64,000 bases of DNA, from positions 62,001 through 126,000 of the forward strand of contig QPMI01000107.1 in assembly GCA_004431415.1 (NCBI GenBank). Reading direction: 5' to 3'. Below the pieces are notes generated by a model that was given only the letters and a program-made list of their open reading frames with translations, had not been told where the DNA came from and searched no databases. Shown here piece by piece: positions 42,401-57,400 of the stretch. Position 1 is the first letter of the stretch, and the number at the start of each line of letters is the position of its first letter. The position numbers and the translations under genes are program-made. The stretch is from Cyanophora paradoxa (Eukaryota > Glaucocystophyceae > Cyanophorales > Cyanophoraceae).

Positions 42401-45400
42401 CGTCCTTGCCGATGTAGTACGCAACGTACGTGTAAGTCGTCCCAGGGGACGCGTTGTCGTCAGTGCAGTCGGTCACGCCCGGAGTCTCACCAGCCCAGGA
42501 GCTGTTCACCTTGCAGAGGAAGCCTCCAAGGACACGCTCGAGCACGAGCACTGTAATGTCGTCATCCGGAGTCGACGGCTCCACGTGCAGGATGCTCGTC
42601 GACGCGTCGCCCGAGGACGCAGTGGTGGACGAGGTGAGCGACAGGACTGGCGGGTTCGGCGAGGTCCAGGCACTGTCGGCAGTGCTGTTCGGCGAGTCCA
42701 CGCCCGGTGTCTGACTCGGCTTGCCGGCCGTGGTGTAGTCCGCCTTGTACCAGTACTCCGAGCCTGCCGCCAGGCCACTGTGAGTGTACTCGTAGGTGGC
42801 CGACGTCCTGAGAATCTCGGTGAGCTTGCTGTAGGGGCCCTCCTCCGAGGCTGCGGTGTAGATGCGGATTGCGACTGCCGCGTCCTGCTCGGGCACAGGC
42901 TTCGCCACCGTCACCTTGACGGACGTGGCATCGATGCCCTTCGCCGAGAGCGTTGGCGCCGCGGGGTCCTTAGTCTTGGCAGACAGCGACCCGTTCGGCG
43001 ACTTGGAGTAGAGCGTGATGAGGGCTGCCTCGTAGGCGAAAGTCAGGCCTGGCGGGAGACCGGAGTCCGTGAACACGAAGAAGTTGACGTTGCGCGGTGC
43101 AGCCATAGTCTGAGAGGCGGCCAGCATTCCATCGCGGTACAGATCGATCCTCGTGACGACAGGCCTGAGGTCCTCTCCAGGGATCGTGTTCACCTCGGGC
43201 GCACGGGTAGGATAGGCGACCTTGACCTTCACGACGGTCGCGGTGGGGTAGCTCGGAGAGGAGTCGACCGAGTCCAGCGTGAGGACGGGGGCAGCAGGAA
43301 TGGCCTGCGTGACCTGAAGGACGTCCGAGGTCGGCGAGTTCAGCCCCGTCGTAGTGTAGTACGCCGTGATGTTCGACGTCGTCGCCGGCTCCAGGCCCGT
43401 GAGCGTTATGCAGTCCTCGAACTCGTCCTCCTTGGGGATGGAGAACGTGAAGGGGGTGCTTGTCGGAAGGTACAGGCGGGAGAACTCCGTCGTCTTGATC
43501 TCAGCGTGGCTGAGGTTTCGCGGGTACGTCACGCAGATCTTCACGGTCGTCGCGGTGACCAGCGTGTACGAGATGGTCGGCTTCACCACCAGCAGCGCCG
43601 TCACGTGGAGCGGATCCGAGATCAGGCCCCTCTCATTGCGCTCCAAGCCGTTGTAGAAGACCAAGCCCTCGTACTGCGCCGTGTACTCGTACGTGATGCC
43701 GGGGTTGATGGCCCCGGTGCCATCAACGCACGACGCGAGCCAGTTGTCCGACGCCTCGCTGCACACTCGCGACGAGTTGCGCAACAGGAACGTCTCGGAG
43801 ACGCGGAGCTTGTTGAGGTCGGTCTCCGCGAGGTCCACCCTCAGGTCGAATTCCGTCTTGTAGCCCAGGGACAGCTGGGGCGCCGGCGGGCCGGTGCGGG
43901 CCTGCTTCGATTCGCTCTCCTTCGAGTCCGCAGGCGTCAGGTACACCGCCTTGTACCAGTAATCCGTCTGGTGCGCGCGGCCCGTGTCCACGTGGCGGTA
44001 CACCCCATCACTGTCCGCCGTCGGGACCGTCGCGACCGTCGTCCACTCACTCCCCGCCGCGCTGGACATCGCCCGGGAGATCCGCACCCCCGTCACATTC
44101 ACCACGGGGTCGAGCGTCGGCAGCTCGACCTCCAACCACACCGCCGTCGCGTTGACGGCAGTCGTCGTGAGGGTCGGCTGCGGCGAGTCGTCCGTCGTCA
44201 CCGACGCCGTGTTCGAGTCCTGCGAGGGGCCCACCCACGAGGTCGCAATCGCCCAGCACGAGTACGTCGTGCTCGGCTGCAGGGACACGAGGACCTCCTC
44301 CGCCAGGCCCATCCGCTCGATGGCCACCGTGCGCGCCGTGTTCGTGTCATTGCAGGTCAGCTGGTAGTTGTCGGCAAGCACGTTGCTCGCGTCGTGCTCG
44401 ATTTCGATGTGAACCTTGATGGTGTTCGAGTCCACCATCGTCATCGTCACGGCGGGGGCCTTCGGCGGCAGCGTCACCGCCACGTCGCCCACCTCGCTTC
44501 TCGTGCCCCTTGGCCCTCGAACACGCACTTCCACACGTACGCCGTCGCCCAGTCCACCTTGTAGCCCGTCGCGCCGTTTTCACTCGAAACGACGAACTGC
44601 GCGCCCGAGACGGTGAAGGTGACCGCCGACGCGTTGGCCAGCAGACCGTCCTCACGACGACGCTCTCGAGCCCCAGCGGCAGGGAAACGTTCACTGTCAC
44701 CGACGGGTAGTTCGTGTTCGCGTGGATGACCGGCACAGGCGCAGGCAGGGCGGTCCAGAGCTCCTTCTTCGCCGACTCCGGCGACGTGACGCGCACCCGC
44801 CATTGTCGACCGTCAGCAGCGCCGTGTAGTTGTACACATGGCCCTCGGCCAGGCCGGTGTCGTTGAATCGGAGACAGCAGCGGCTCGGATCGTCAAGGCG
44901 ATGGCACGGCCCGCAGCTCGACGGCGAGAGCGGGATCGTCACGATCGGGCTGGAGCCGGCGCCGTCGCGGTAGAGCTCCGTCCCGTTGCTCTTCTCCCAC
45001 CCCACAGGGAGCTCAATCTCCACGCTGATGGTCGAGGTCGTTGCCCGGTACGGGCCCTTGACGACCAGCGGTGCTTCTGGTGGCGTCGTCACGTTGAAGT
45101 GCGCGCGTTCGCTCGTCAGCCCCTCCTGGCCAATGTAGTGCGCCGTGTACGTGTACAAAGTCGCGGGCCTCGCCCCTGCGTCCACGCACGTGGCCGTGCC
45201 GCCCACCCCGCCCAACCATCCGATCGGGTTCGGCGCCGAGCAGCTGAAGCTGAAGCTGTCGCGCGACACCACCAAGCCGGTGACGGAGCTGTTCGCCACC
45301 GACGGCGCCATGTGCAGGCTGACAGTGACCGCGCTGGAGCCCGTCACCGTGGCCGAGTTCAGGCTGAACGCCGGCGGCGACGGCGCGGTCCACGCCCCGT

Positions 45401-48400
45401 CCGCAACGCTCAGATCCGAGTCCTTCCCGGCGATCCCGTCCGGCTCGCCGGACGTCGTGTAGTCCGCCTTGTACCAGTACTGCGTCCCCGCCACGCGAGC
45501 CGTGTCGGTGTACACGTAGTCACCCTCCGGCTCCGGCTTGCTGTTGATCTCCGCGATCTCCTGGTACGTCCCGTCGACCGACGGCGCGCGGTAGATGCGA
45601 ATCGTCACTGCCGCCGCCTGCTCCGGCACCGGGCGGTCCACCACCAGCGTGATCGCCGACGTGTTGCGGTCGATGCCCGTCGCCGTGATCTTGGGTCTGG
45701 CGGCGATGTCCGTCTCCGCCAGTGCCGACCCGTTCGGCGAGTTCGTGTACAGCGTGAACAGCGTCGCCTGGTAGAAGTAGAGCAGGCCAGGGGCGAGCTC
45801 GTCGTCGATGAACTCGTACGTGTCCAACGTGCTGACTGCGCCCTGCGAGCCAACGAGCGAGCCGTTGCGATACAAGTCGATCCGCTTGATGACCGGCAGG
45901 AGGTCCTCGGCCGGGCTGGTCTGCATCGCCGGGTCCGCCGGCCTGTTCGGGTACACCACCTGGACCTTCACCGCCGTCGCGTTCGGGTAGGCCGGCTCGA
46001 AGCTCACATACAGCTTCGGCGCTGCCGGGCTCGCCTGCGTCACCTGGAGGACGTCCGAGGTCGGCGAGTTCAGCCCCGTCGTAGTGTAGTACGCCGTGAT
46101 GTTCGACGTCGTCGCCGGCTCCAGGCCCGTGAGCGTTATGCAGTCCTCGAACTCGTCCTCCTTGGGGATGGAGAACGTGTAGGGGGTGCTTGTCGGAAGG
46201 TACAGGCGGGAGAACTCCGTCGTCTTGATCTCAGCGTGGCTGAGGTTTCGCGGGTACGTCACGCAGATCTTCACGGTCGTCGCGGTGACCAGCGTGTACG
46301 AGATGGTCGGCTTCACCACCAGCAGCGCCGTCACGTGGAGCGGATCCGAGATCAGGCCCCTCTCATTGCGCTCCAAGCCGTTGTAGAAGACCAAGCCCTC
46401 GTACTGCGCCGTGTACTCGTACGTGATGCCGGGGTTGATGGCCCGGTGCCGTCAACGCACGACGCGAGCCAGTTGTCCGACGCCTCGCTGCACACTCGCG
46501 ACGAGTTGCGCAACAGGAACGTCTCGGAGACGCGGAGCTTGTTGAGGTCGGTCTCCGCGAGGTCCACCCTCAGGTCGAATTCCGTCTTGTAGCCCAGGGA
46601 CAGCTGGGGCGCCGGCGGGCCGGTGCGGGCCTGCTTCGATTCGCTCTCCTTCGAGTCCGCAGGCGTCAGGTACACCACCTTGTACCAGTAATCCGTCTGG
46701 TGCGCGCGGCCCGTGTCCACGTGGCGGTACACCCCATCACTGTCCGCCGTCGGGACCGTCGCGACCGTCGTCCACTCACTCCCCGCCGCGCTGGACATCG
46801 CCCGGGAGATCCGCACCCCCGTCACATTCACCACGGGGTCGAGCGTCGGCAGCTCGACCTCCAACCACACCGCCGTCGCGTTGACGGCAGTCGTCGTGAG
46901 GGTCGGCTGCGGCGAGTCGTCCGTTGTCGCCGACGCCGTGTTCGAGTCCTGCGAGGGCCCACCCACGAGGTCGCAATCGCCCAGCACGAGTACGTCGTGC
47001 TCGGCTGCAGGGACACGAGGACCTCCTCCGCCAGGCCCATCCGCTCGATGGCCACCGTGCGCGCCGTGTTCGTGTCATTGCAGGTCAGCTGGTAGTTGTC
47101 GGCAAGCACGTTGCTCGCGTCGTGCTCGATTTCGATGTGAACCTTGATGGTGTTCGAGTCCACCATCGTCATCGTCACGACGGGGCCTTCGGCGGCAGCG
47201 TCACCGCCACGTCGCCCACCTCGCTTCTCGTGCCCCTTGGCCCTCGAACACGCACTTCCACACGTACGCCGTCGCCCAGTCCACCTTGTAGCCCGTCGCG
47301 CCGTTTTCACTCGAAACGACGAACTGCGCGCCCGAGACGGTGAAGGTGACCGCCGACGCGTTGGCCCAGCAGACCGTCCTCACGACGACGCTCTCGAGCC
47401 CCAGCGGCAGAGAAACGTTCACCGTCACCGACGGGTAGTTCGTGTTCGCGTGGATGACCGGCACAGGCGCAGGCAGGGCGGTCCAGAGCTCCTTCTTCGC
47501 CGACTCCGGCGACGTGACACGCACCCCGCCATTGTCGACCGTCAGCAGCGCCGTGTAGTTGTACGCGCGGCCCTCGGCCAGGCCGGTGTCGTTGAATCGG
47601 AGACAGCAGCGGCTCGGATCGTCAAGGCGATGGCACGGCCCGCAGCTCGACGGCGAGAGCGGGATCGTCACGATCGGGCTGGAGCCGGCGCCGTCGCGGT
47701 AGAGCTCCGTCCCGTTGCTCTTCTCCCACCCCACAGGGAGCTCAATCTCCACGCTGATGGTCGAGGTCGTTGCCCGGTACGGGCCCTTGACGACCAGCGG
47801 TGCTTCTGGTGGCGTCGTCACGTTGAAGTGCGCGCGCTCGCTCGTCAGCCCCTCCTGGCCAATGTAGTGCGCCGTGTACGTGTACAAAGTCGCGGGCCTC
47901 GCCCCTGCGTCCACGCACGTGGCCGTGCCGCCCACCCGCCCAACCATCCGATCGGGTTCGGCGCCGAGCAGCTGAAGCTGAAGCTGTCGCGCGACACCAC
48001 CAAGCCGGTGACGGAGCTGTTCGCCACCGACGGCGCCATGTGCAGGCTGACAGTGACCGCGCTGGAGCCCGTCACCGTGGCCGAGTTCAGGCTGAACGCC
48101 GGCGGCGACGGCGCGGTCCACGCCCCGTCCGCAACGCTCAGATCCGAGTCCTTCCGGCGATCCCGTCCGGCTCGCCGGACGTCGTGTAGTCCGCCTTGTA
48201 CCAGTACTGCGTCCCGCCACGCGAGCCGTGTCGGTGTACACGTAGTGGCCCTCCGGCTCCGGCTTGCTGTTGATCTCCGCGATCTCCTGGTACGTCCGTC
48301 GACCGACGGCGCGCGGTAGATGCGAATCGTCACTGCCGCCGCCTGCTCCGGCACCGGGCGGTCCACCACCAGCGTGATCGCCGACGTGTTGCGGTCGATG

Positions 48401-51400
48401 CCCGTCGCCGTGATCTTGGGTCTGGCGGCGATGTCCGTCTCCGCCAGTGCCGACCCGTTCGGCGAGTTCGTGTACAGCGTGAACAGCGTCGCCTGGTAGA
48501 AGTAGAGCAGGCCAGGGGCGAGCTCGTCGTCGATGAACTCGTACGTGTCCAACGTGCTGACTGCGCCCTGCGAGCCAACGAGCGAGCCGTTGCGATACAA
48601 GTCGATCCGCTTGATGACCGGCAGGAGGTCCTCGGCCGGGCTGGTCTGCATCTCCGGGTCCGCAGGCTCGTTCGGGTACACCACCTGGACCTTCACCGCC
48701 GTCGCGTTCGGGTAGGCCGGCTCGAAGCTCACATACAGCTTCGGCGCTGCCGGGCTCGCCTGCGTCACCTGGAGGACGTCCGAGGTCGGCGAGTTCAGCC
48801 CCGTCGTAGTGTAGTACGCCGTGATGTTCGACGTCGTCGCCGGCTCCAGGCCCGTGAGCGTTATGCAGTCCTCGAACTCGTCCTCCTTGGGGATGGAGAA
48901 CGTGTTGGGGGTGCTTGTCGGAAGGTACAGGCGGGAGAACTCCGTCGTCTTGATCTCAGCGTGGCTGAGGTTTCGCGGGTACGTCACGCAGATCTTCACG
49001 GTCGTCGCGGTGACCAGCGTGTACGAGATGGTCGGCTTCACCACCAGCAGCGCCGTCACGTGGAGCGGATCCGAGATCAGGCCCCTCTCATTGCGCTCCA
49101 AGCCGTTGTAGAAGACCAAGCCCTCGTACTGCGCCGTGTACTCGTACGTGATGCCGGGGTTGATGGCCCCGGTGCCGTCAACGCACGACGCGAGCCAGTT
49201 GTCCGACGCCTCGCTGCACACTCGCGACGAGTTGCGCAACAGGAACGTCTCGGAGACGCGGAGCTTGTTGAGGTCGGTCTCCGCGAGGTCCACCCTCAGG
49301 TCGAATTCCGTCTTGTAGCCCAGGGACAGCTGGGGCGCCGGCGGGCCGGTGCGGGCCTGCTTCGATTCGCTCTCCTTCGAGTCCGCAGGCGTCAGATACA
49401 CCGCCTTGTACCAGTAATCCGTCTGGTGCGCGCGGCCCGCGTCCACGTGGCGGTACACCCCATCACTGTCCGCCGTCGGGACCGTCGCGACCGTCGTCCA
49501 CTCACTCCCCGCCGCGCTGGACATCGCCCGGGAGATCCGCACCCCCGTCACATTCACCACGGGGTCGAGCGTCGGCAGCTCGACATCCAACCACACCGCC
49601 GTCGCGTTGACGGCAGTCGTCGTGAGGGTCGGCTGCGGCGAGTCGTCCGTCGTCACCGACGCCGTGTTCGAGTCCTGCGAGGGGCCCACCCACGAGGTCG
49701 CAATCGCCCAGCACGAGTACGTCGTGCTCGGCTGCAGGGACACGAGGACCTCCTCCGCCAGGCCCATCCGCTCGATGGCCACCGTGCGCGCCGTGTTCGT
49801 GTCATTGCAGGTCAGCTGGTAGTTGTCGGCAAGCACGTTGCTCGCGTCGTGCTCGATTTCGATGTGAACCTTGATGGTGTTCGAGTCCACCATCGTCATC
49901 GTCACGGCGGGGGCCTTCGGCGGCAGCGTCACCGCCACGTCGCCCACCTCGCTTCTCGTGCCCCCTTGGCCCTCGAACACGCACTTCCACACGTACGCCG
50001 TCGCCCAGTCCACCTTGTAGCCCGTCGCGCCGTTTTCACTCGAAACGACGAACTGCGCGCCCGAGACGGTGAAGGTGACCGCCGACGCGTTGGCCCAGCA
50101 GACCGTCCTCACGACGACGCTCTCGAGCCCCAGCGGCAGGGAAACGTTCACTGTCACCGACGGGTAGTTCGTGTTCGCGTGGATGACCGGCACAGGCGCA
50201 GGCAGGGCGGTCCAGAGCTCCTTCTTCGCCGACTCCGGCGACGTGACGCGCACCCCGCCATTGTCGACCGTCAGCAGCGCCGTGTAGTTGTACACATGGC
50301 CCTCGGCCAGGCCGGTGTCGTTGAATCGGAGACAGCAGCGGCTCGGATCGTCAAGGCGATGGCACGGCCCGCAGCTCGACGGCGAGAGCGGGATCGTCAC
50401 GATCGGGCTGGAGCCGGCGCCGTCGCGGTAGAGCTCCGTCCCGTTGCTCTTCTCCCACCCCACAGGGAGCTCAATCTCCACGCTGATGGTCGAGGTCGTT
50501 GCCCGGTACGGGCCCTTGACGACCAGCGGTGCTTCTGGTGGCGTCGTCACGTTGAAGTGCGCGCGCTCGCTCGTCAGCCCCTCCTGGCCAATGTAGTGCG
50601 CCGTGTACGTGTACAAAGTCGCGGGCCTCGCCCCTGCGTCCACGCACGTGGCCGTGCCGCCCACCCCGCCCAACCATCCGATCGGGTTCGGCGCCGAGCA
50701 GCTGAAGCTGAAGCTGTCGCGCGACACCACCAAGCCGGTGACGGAGCTGTTCGCCACCGACGGCGCCATGTGCAGGCTGACAGTGACCGCGCTGGAGCCC
50801 GTCACCGTGGCCGAGTTCAGGCTGAACGCCGGCGGCGACGGCGCGGTCCACGCCCCGTCCGCATCGCTCAGATCCGAGTCCTTCCCGGCGATCCCGTCCG
50901 GCTCGCCGGACGTCGTGTAGTCCGCCTTGTACCAGTACTGCGTCCCCGCCACGCGAGCCGTGTCGGTGTACACGTAGTGGCCCGCCGGCTCCGGCTTGCT
51001 GTTGATCTCCGCGATCTCCTGGTACGTCCCGTCGACCGACGGCGCGCGGTAGATGCGAATCGTCACTGCCGCCGCCTGCTCCGGCACCGGGCGGTCCACC
51101 ACCAGCGTGATCGCCGACGTGTTGCGGTCGATGCCCGTCGCCGTGATCTTGGGCTTGGCGGCGATGTCCGTCTCCGCCAGTGCCGACCCGTTCGGGGAGT
51201 TCGTGTACAGCGTGAACAGCGTCGCCTGGTAGAAGTAGAGCAGGCCAGGGGCGAGCTCGTCGTCGATGAACTCGTACGTGTTCAACGTGCTGACTGCGCC
51301 CTGCGAGCCAACGAGCGAGCCGTTGCGATACAAGTCGATCCGCTTGATGACCGGCAGGAGGTCCTCGGCCGGGCTGGTCTGCATCTCCGGGTCCGCCGGC

Positions 51401-54400
51401 CTGTTCGGGTACACCACCTGGACCTTCACCGCCGTCGCGTTCGGGTAGGCCGGCTCGAAGCTCACATACAGCTTCGGCGCTGCCGGGCTCGCCTGCGTCA
51501 CCTGGAGGACGTCCGAGGTCGGCGAGTTCAGCCCCGTCGTAGTGTAGTACGCCGTGATGTTCGACGTCGTCGCCGGCTCCAGGCCCGTGAGCGTTGTGCA
51601 GTCCTCGAACTCGTCCTCCTTGGGGATGGAGAACGTGTAGGGGGTGCTTGTCGGAAGGTACAAGCGGGAGAACTCCGTCGTCTTAATCTCAGCGTGGCTG
51701 AGGTTTTGCGGGTACGTCACGCAGATCTTCGCGGTCGTCGCGGTGACCAGCGTGTACGAGATGGTCGGCTTCACCACCAGCAGCGCCGTCACGTGGAGCG
51801 GATCCGAGATCATGCCCCTCTCATTGCGCTCCAAGCCGTTGTAGAAGACCAAGCCCTCGTACTGCGCCGTGTACTCGTACGTGATGCCGGGGTTGATGGC
51901 CCCGGTGCCATCAACGCACGACGCGAGCCAGTTGTCCGACGCCTCGCTGCACACTCGCGACGAGTTGCGCAACAGGAACGTCTCGGAGACGCGGAGCTTG
52001 TTGAGGTCGGTCTCCGCGAGGTCCACCCTCAGGTCGAATTCCGTCTTGTAGCCCAGGGACAGCTGGGGCGCCGGCGGGCCGGTGCGGGCCTGCTTCGATT
52101 CGCTCTCCTTCGAGTCCGCAGGCGTCAGGTACACCGCCTTGTACCAGTAATCCGTCTGGTGCGCGCGGCCCGTGTCCACGTGGCGGTACACCCCATCACT
52201 GTCCGCCGTCGGGACCGTCGCGACCGTCGTCCACTCACTCCCCGCCGCGCTGGACATCGCCCGGGAGATCCGCACCCCCGTCACATTCACCACGGGGTCG
52301 AGCGTCGGCAGCTCGACCTCCAACCACACCGCCGTCGCGTTGACGGCAGTCGTCGTGAGGGTCGGCTGCGGCGAGTCGTCCGTTGTCGCCGACGCCGTGT
52401 TCGAGTCCTGCGAGGGGCCCACCCACGAGGTCGCAATCGCCCAGCACGAGTACGTCGTGCTCGGCTGCAGGGACACGAGGACCTCCTCCGCCAGGCCCAT
52501 CCGCTCGATGGCCACCGTGCGCGCCGTGTTCGTGTCATTGCAGGTCAGCTGGTAGTTGTCGGCAAGCACGTTGCTCGCGTCGTGCTCGATTTCGATGTGA
52601 ACCTTGATGGTGTTCGAGTCCACCATCGTCATCGTCACGACGGGGGCCTTCGGCGGCAGCGTCACCGCCACGTCGCCCACCTCGCTTCTCGTGCCCCCTT
52701 GGCCCTCGAACACGCACTTCCACACGTACGCCGTCGCCCAGTCCACCTTGTAGCCCGTCGCGCCGTTTTCACTCGAAACGACGAACTGCGCGCCCGAGAC
52801 GGTGAAGGTGACCGCCGACGCGTTGGCCAGCAGACCGTCCTCACGACGACGCTCTCGAGCCCCAGCGGCAGGGAAACGTTCACCGTCACCGACGGGTAGT
52901 TCGTGTTCGCGTGGATGACCGGCACAGGCGCAGGCAGGGCGGTCCAGAGCTCCTTCTTCGCCGACTCCGGCGACGTGACGCGCACCCCGCCATTGTCGAC
53001 CGTCAGCAGCGCCGTGTAGTTGTACGCGCGGCCCTCGGCCAGGCCGGTGTCGTTGAATCGGAGACAGCAGCGGCTCGCATCGTCAAGGCGATGGCACGGC
53101 CCGCAGCTCGACGGCGAGAGCGGGATCGTCACGATCGGGCTGGAGCCGGCGCCGTCGCGGTAGAGCTCCGTCCCGTTGCTCTTCTCCCACCCCACAGGGA
53201 GCTCAATCTCCACGCTGATGGTCGAGGTCGTCGCCCGGTACGGGCCCTTGACGATCAGCGGTGCTTCTGGTGGCGTCGTCACGTTGAAGTGCGCGCGTTC
53301 GCTCGTCAGCCCCTCCTGGCCAATGTAGTGCGCCGTGTACGTGTACAAAGTCGCGGGCCTCGCCCCTGCGTCCACGCACGTGGCCGTGCCGCCCACCCCG
53401 CCCAACCATCCGATCGGGTTCGGCGCCGAGCAGCTGAAGCTGAAGCTGTCGCGCGACACCACCAAGCCGGTGACGGAGCTCTTCGCCACCGACGGCGCCA
53501 TGTGCAGGCTGACAGTGACCGCGCTGGAGCCCGTCACCGTGGCCGAGTTCAGGCTGAACGCCGGCGGCGACGGCGCGGTCCACGCCCCGTCCGCAACGCT
53601 CAGATCCGAGTCCTTCCCGGCGATCCCGTCCGGCTCGCCGGACGTCGTGTAGTCCGCCTTGTACCAGTACTGCGTCCCCGCCACGCGAGCCGTGTCGGTG
53701 TACACGTAGTGGCCCTCCGGCTCCGGCTTGCTGTTGATCTCCGCGATCTCCTGGTACGTCCCGTCGACCGACGGCGCGCGGTAGATGCGAATCGTCACTG
53801 CCGCCGCCTGCTCCGGCACCGGGCGGTCCACCACCAGCGTGATCGCCGACGTGTTGCGGTCGATGCCCGTCGCCGTGATCTTGGGCTTGGCGGCGATGTC
53901 CGTCTCCGCCAGTGCCGACCCGTTCGGGGAGTTCGTGTACAGCGTGAACAGCGTCGACTGGTAGAAGTAGAGCAGGCCAGGGGCGAGCTCGTCGTCGATG
54001 AACTCGTACGTGTCCAACGTGCTGACTGCGCCCTGCGAGCCAACGAGCGAGCCGTTGCGATACAGGTCGATCCGCTTGATGACCGGCAGGAGGTCCTCGG
54101 CCGGGCTGGTCTGCATCTCCGGGTCCGCAGGCTCATTCCGGTACACCACCTGGACTTCACCGCCGTCGCGTTCGGGTAGGCCGGCTCGAAGCTCACATAC
54201 AGCTTCGGCGCTGCCGGGCTCGCCTGCGTCACCTGGAGGACGTCCGAGGTCGGCGAGTTCAGCCCCGTCGTAGTGTAGTACGCCGTGATGTTCGACGTCG
54301 TCGCCGGCTCCAGGCCCGTGAGCGTTATGCAGTCCTCGAACTCGTCCTCCTTGGGGATGGAGAACGTGTAGGGGTGCTTGTCGGAAGGTACAGGCGGGAG

Positions 54401-57400
54401 AACTCCGTCGTCTTAATCTCAGCGTGGCTGAGGTTTCGCGGGTACGTCACGCAGATCTTCGCGGTCGTCGCGGTGACCAGCGTGTACGAGATGGTCGGCT
54501 TCACCACCAGCAGCGCCGTCACGTGGAGCGGATCCGAGATCAGGCCCCTCTCATTGCGCTCCAAGCCGTTGTAGAAGACCAAGCCCTCGTACTGCGCCGT
54601 GTACTCGTACGTGATGCCGGGGTTGATGGCCCCGGTGCCGTCAACGCACGACGCGAGCCAGTTGTCCGACGCCTCGCTGCACACTCGCGACGAGTTGCGC
54701 AACAGGAACGTCTCGGAGACGCGGAGCTTGTTGAGGTCGGTCTCCGCGAGGTCCACCCTCAGGTCGAATTCCGTCTTGTAGCCCAGGGACAGCTGGGGCG
54801 CCGGCGGCCGGTGCGGGCCTGCTTCGATTCGCTCTCCTTCGAGTCCGCAGGCGTCAGGTACACCGCCTTGTACCAGTAATCCGTCTGGTGCGCGCGGCCC
54901 GTGTCCACGTGGCGGTACACTCCGTCGCTGTCCGCCGTCGGGACCATCGCGACCGTCGTCCACTCACTCCCCGCCGCGCTGGACATCGCCGGGAGATCCG
55001 CACCCCCGTCACATTCACCACGGGGTCGAGCGTCGGCAGCTCGACCTCCAACCACACCGCCGTCGCGTTGACGGCAGTCGTCGTGAGGGTCGGCTGCGGC
55101 GAGTCGTCCGTTGTCGCCGACGCCGTGTTCGAGTCCTGCGAGGGGCCCACCCACGAGGTCGCAATCGCCCAGCACGAGTACGTCGTGCTCGGCTGCAGGG
55201 ACACGAGGACCTCCTCCGCCAGGCCCATCCGCTCGATGGCCACCGTGCGCGCCGTGTTCGTGTCATTGCAGGTCAGCTGGTAGTTGTCGGCGAGCACGTT
55301 GCTCGCGTCGTGCTCGATTTCGATGTGAACCTTGATGGTGTTCGAGTCCACCATCGTCATCGTCACGGCGGGGGCCTTCGGCGGCAGCGTCACCGCCACG
55401 TCGCCCACCTCGCTTCTCGTGCCCCCTTGGCCCTCGAACACGCACTTCCACACGTACGCCGTCGCCCAGTCCACCTTGTAGCCCGTCGCGCCGTTTTCAC
55501 TCGAAACGACGAACTGCGCGCCCGAGACGGTGAAGGTGACCGCCGACGCGTTGGCCCAGCAGACCGTCCTCACGACGACGCTCTCGAGCCCCAGCGGCAG
55601 GGAAACGTTCACCGTTACCGACGGGTAGTTCGTGTTCGCGTGGGTGACCGGCACAGGCGCAGGCAGGGCGGTCCAGAGCTCCTTCTTCGCCGACTCCGGC
55701 GACGTGACGCGCACCCCGCCATTGTCGACCGTCAGCAGCGCCGTGTAGTTGTACGCGCGGCCCTCGGCCAGGCCGGTGTCGTTGAATCGGAGACAGCAGC
55801 GGCTCGGATCGTCAAGGCGATGGCACGGCCCGCAGCTCGACGGCGAGAGCGGGATCGTCACGATCGGGCTGGAGCCGGCGCCGTCGCGGTAGAGCTCCGT
55901 CCCGTTGCTCTTCTCCCACCCCACAGGGAGCTCAATCTCCACGCTGATGGTCGAGGTCGTTGCCCGGTACGGGCCCTTGACGACCAGCGGTGCTTCTGGT
56001 GGCGTCGTCACGTTGAAGTGCGCGCGTTCGCTCGTCAGCCCCTCCTGGCCAATGTAGTGCGCCGTGTACGTGTACAAAGTCGCGGGCCTCGCCCCTGCGT
56101 CCACGCACGTGGCCGTGCCGCCCACCCCGCCCAACCATCCGATCGGGCTCGGCGCCGAGCAGCTGAAGCTGAAGCTGTCGCGCGACACCACCAAGCCGGT
56201 GACGGAGCTGTTCGCCACCGACGGCGCCATGTGCAGGCTGACAGTGACCGCGCTGGAGCCCGTCACCGTGGCCGAATTCAGGCTGAACGCCGGCGGCGAC
56301 GGCGCGGTCCACGCCCCGTCCGCATCGCTCAGATCCGAGTCCTTCCCGGCGATCCCGTCCGGCTCGCCGGACGTCGTGTAGTCCGCCTTGTACCAGTACT
56401 GCGTCCCCGCCACGCGAGCCGTGTCGGTGTACACGTAGTGGCCCTCCGGCTCCGGCTTGCTGTTGATCTCCGCGATCTCCTGGTACGTCCCGTCGACCGA
56501 CGGCGCGCGGTAGATGCGGATCGTCACTGCCGCCGCCTGCTCCGGCACCGGGCGGTCCACCACCAGCGTGATCGCCGACGTGTTGCGGTCGATGCCCGTC
56601 GCCGTGATCTTGGGCTTGGCGGCGATGTCCGTCTCCGCCAGTGCCGACCCGTTCGGGGAGTTCGTGTACAGCGTGAACAGCGTCGCCTGGTAGAAGTAGA
56701 GCAGGCCAGGGGCGAGCTCGTCGTCGATGAACTCGTACGTGTTCAACGTGCTGACTGCGCCCTGCGAGCCAACGAGCGAGCCGTTGCGATACAGGTCGAT
56801 CCGCTTGATGACCGGCAGGAGGTCCTCGGCCGGGCTGGTCTGCATCTCCGGGTCCGCAGGCTCATTCCGGTACACCACCTGGACCTTCACCGCCGTCGCG
56901 TTCGGGTAGGCCGGCTCGAAGCTCACATACAGCTTCGGCGCTGCCGGGCTCGCCTGCGTCACCTGGAGGACGTCCGAGGTCGGCGAGTTCAGCCCCGTCG
57001 TAGTGTAGTACGCCGTGATGTTCGACGTCGTCGCCGGCTCCAGGCCCGTGAGCGTTATGCAGTCCTCGAACTCGTCCTCCTTGGGGATGGAGAACGTGTA
57101 GGGGGTGCTTGTCGGAAGGTACAGGCGGGAGAACTCCGTCGTCTTGATCTCAGCGTGGCTGAGGTTTCGCGGGTACGTCACGCAGATCTTCGCGGTCGTC
57201 GCGGTGACCAGCGTGTACGAGATGGTCGGCTTCACCACCAGCAGCGCCGTCACGTGGAGCGGATCCGAGATCAGGCCCCTCTCATTGCGCTCCAAGCCGT
57301 TGTAGAAGACCAAGCCCTCGTACTGCGCCGTGTACTCGTACGTGATGCCGGGGTTGATGGCCCCGGTGCCATCAACGCACGACGCGAGCCAGTTGTCCGA

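Noticed and set aside
44505-54990. Several separate shorter FN3 genes or a decayed pseudogene array
   Set aside because: Breaks are only one-base losses in G/C runs, and restoring unit length joins all pieces in one frame; error is the simpler explanation.
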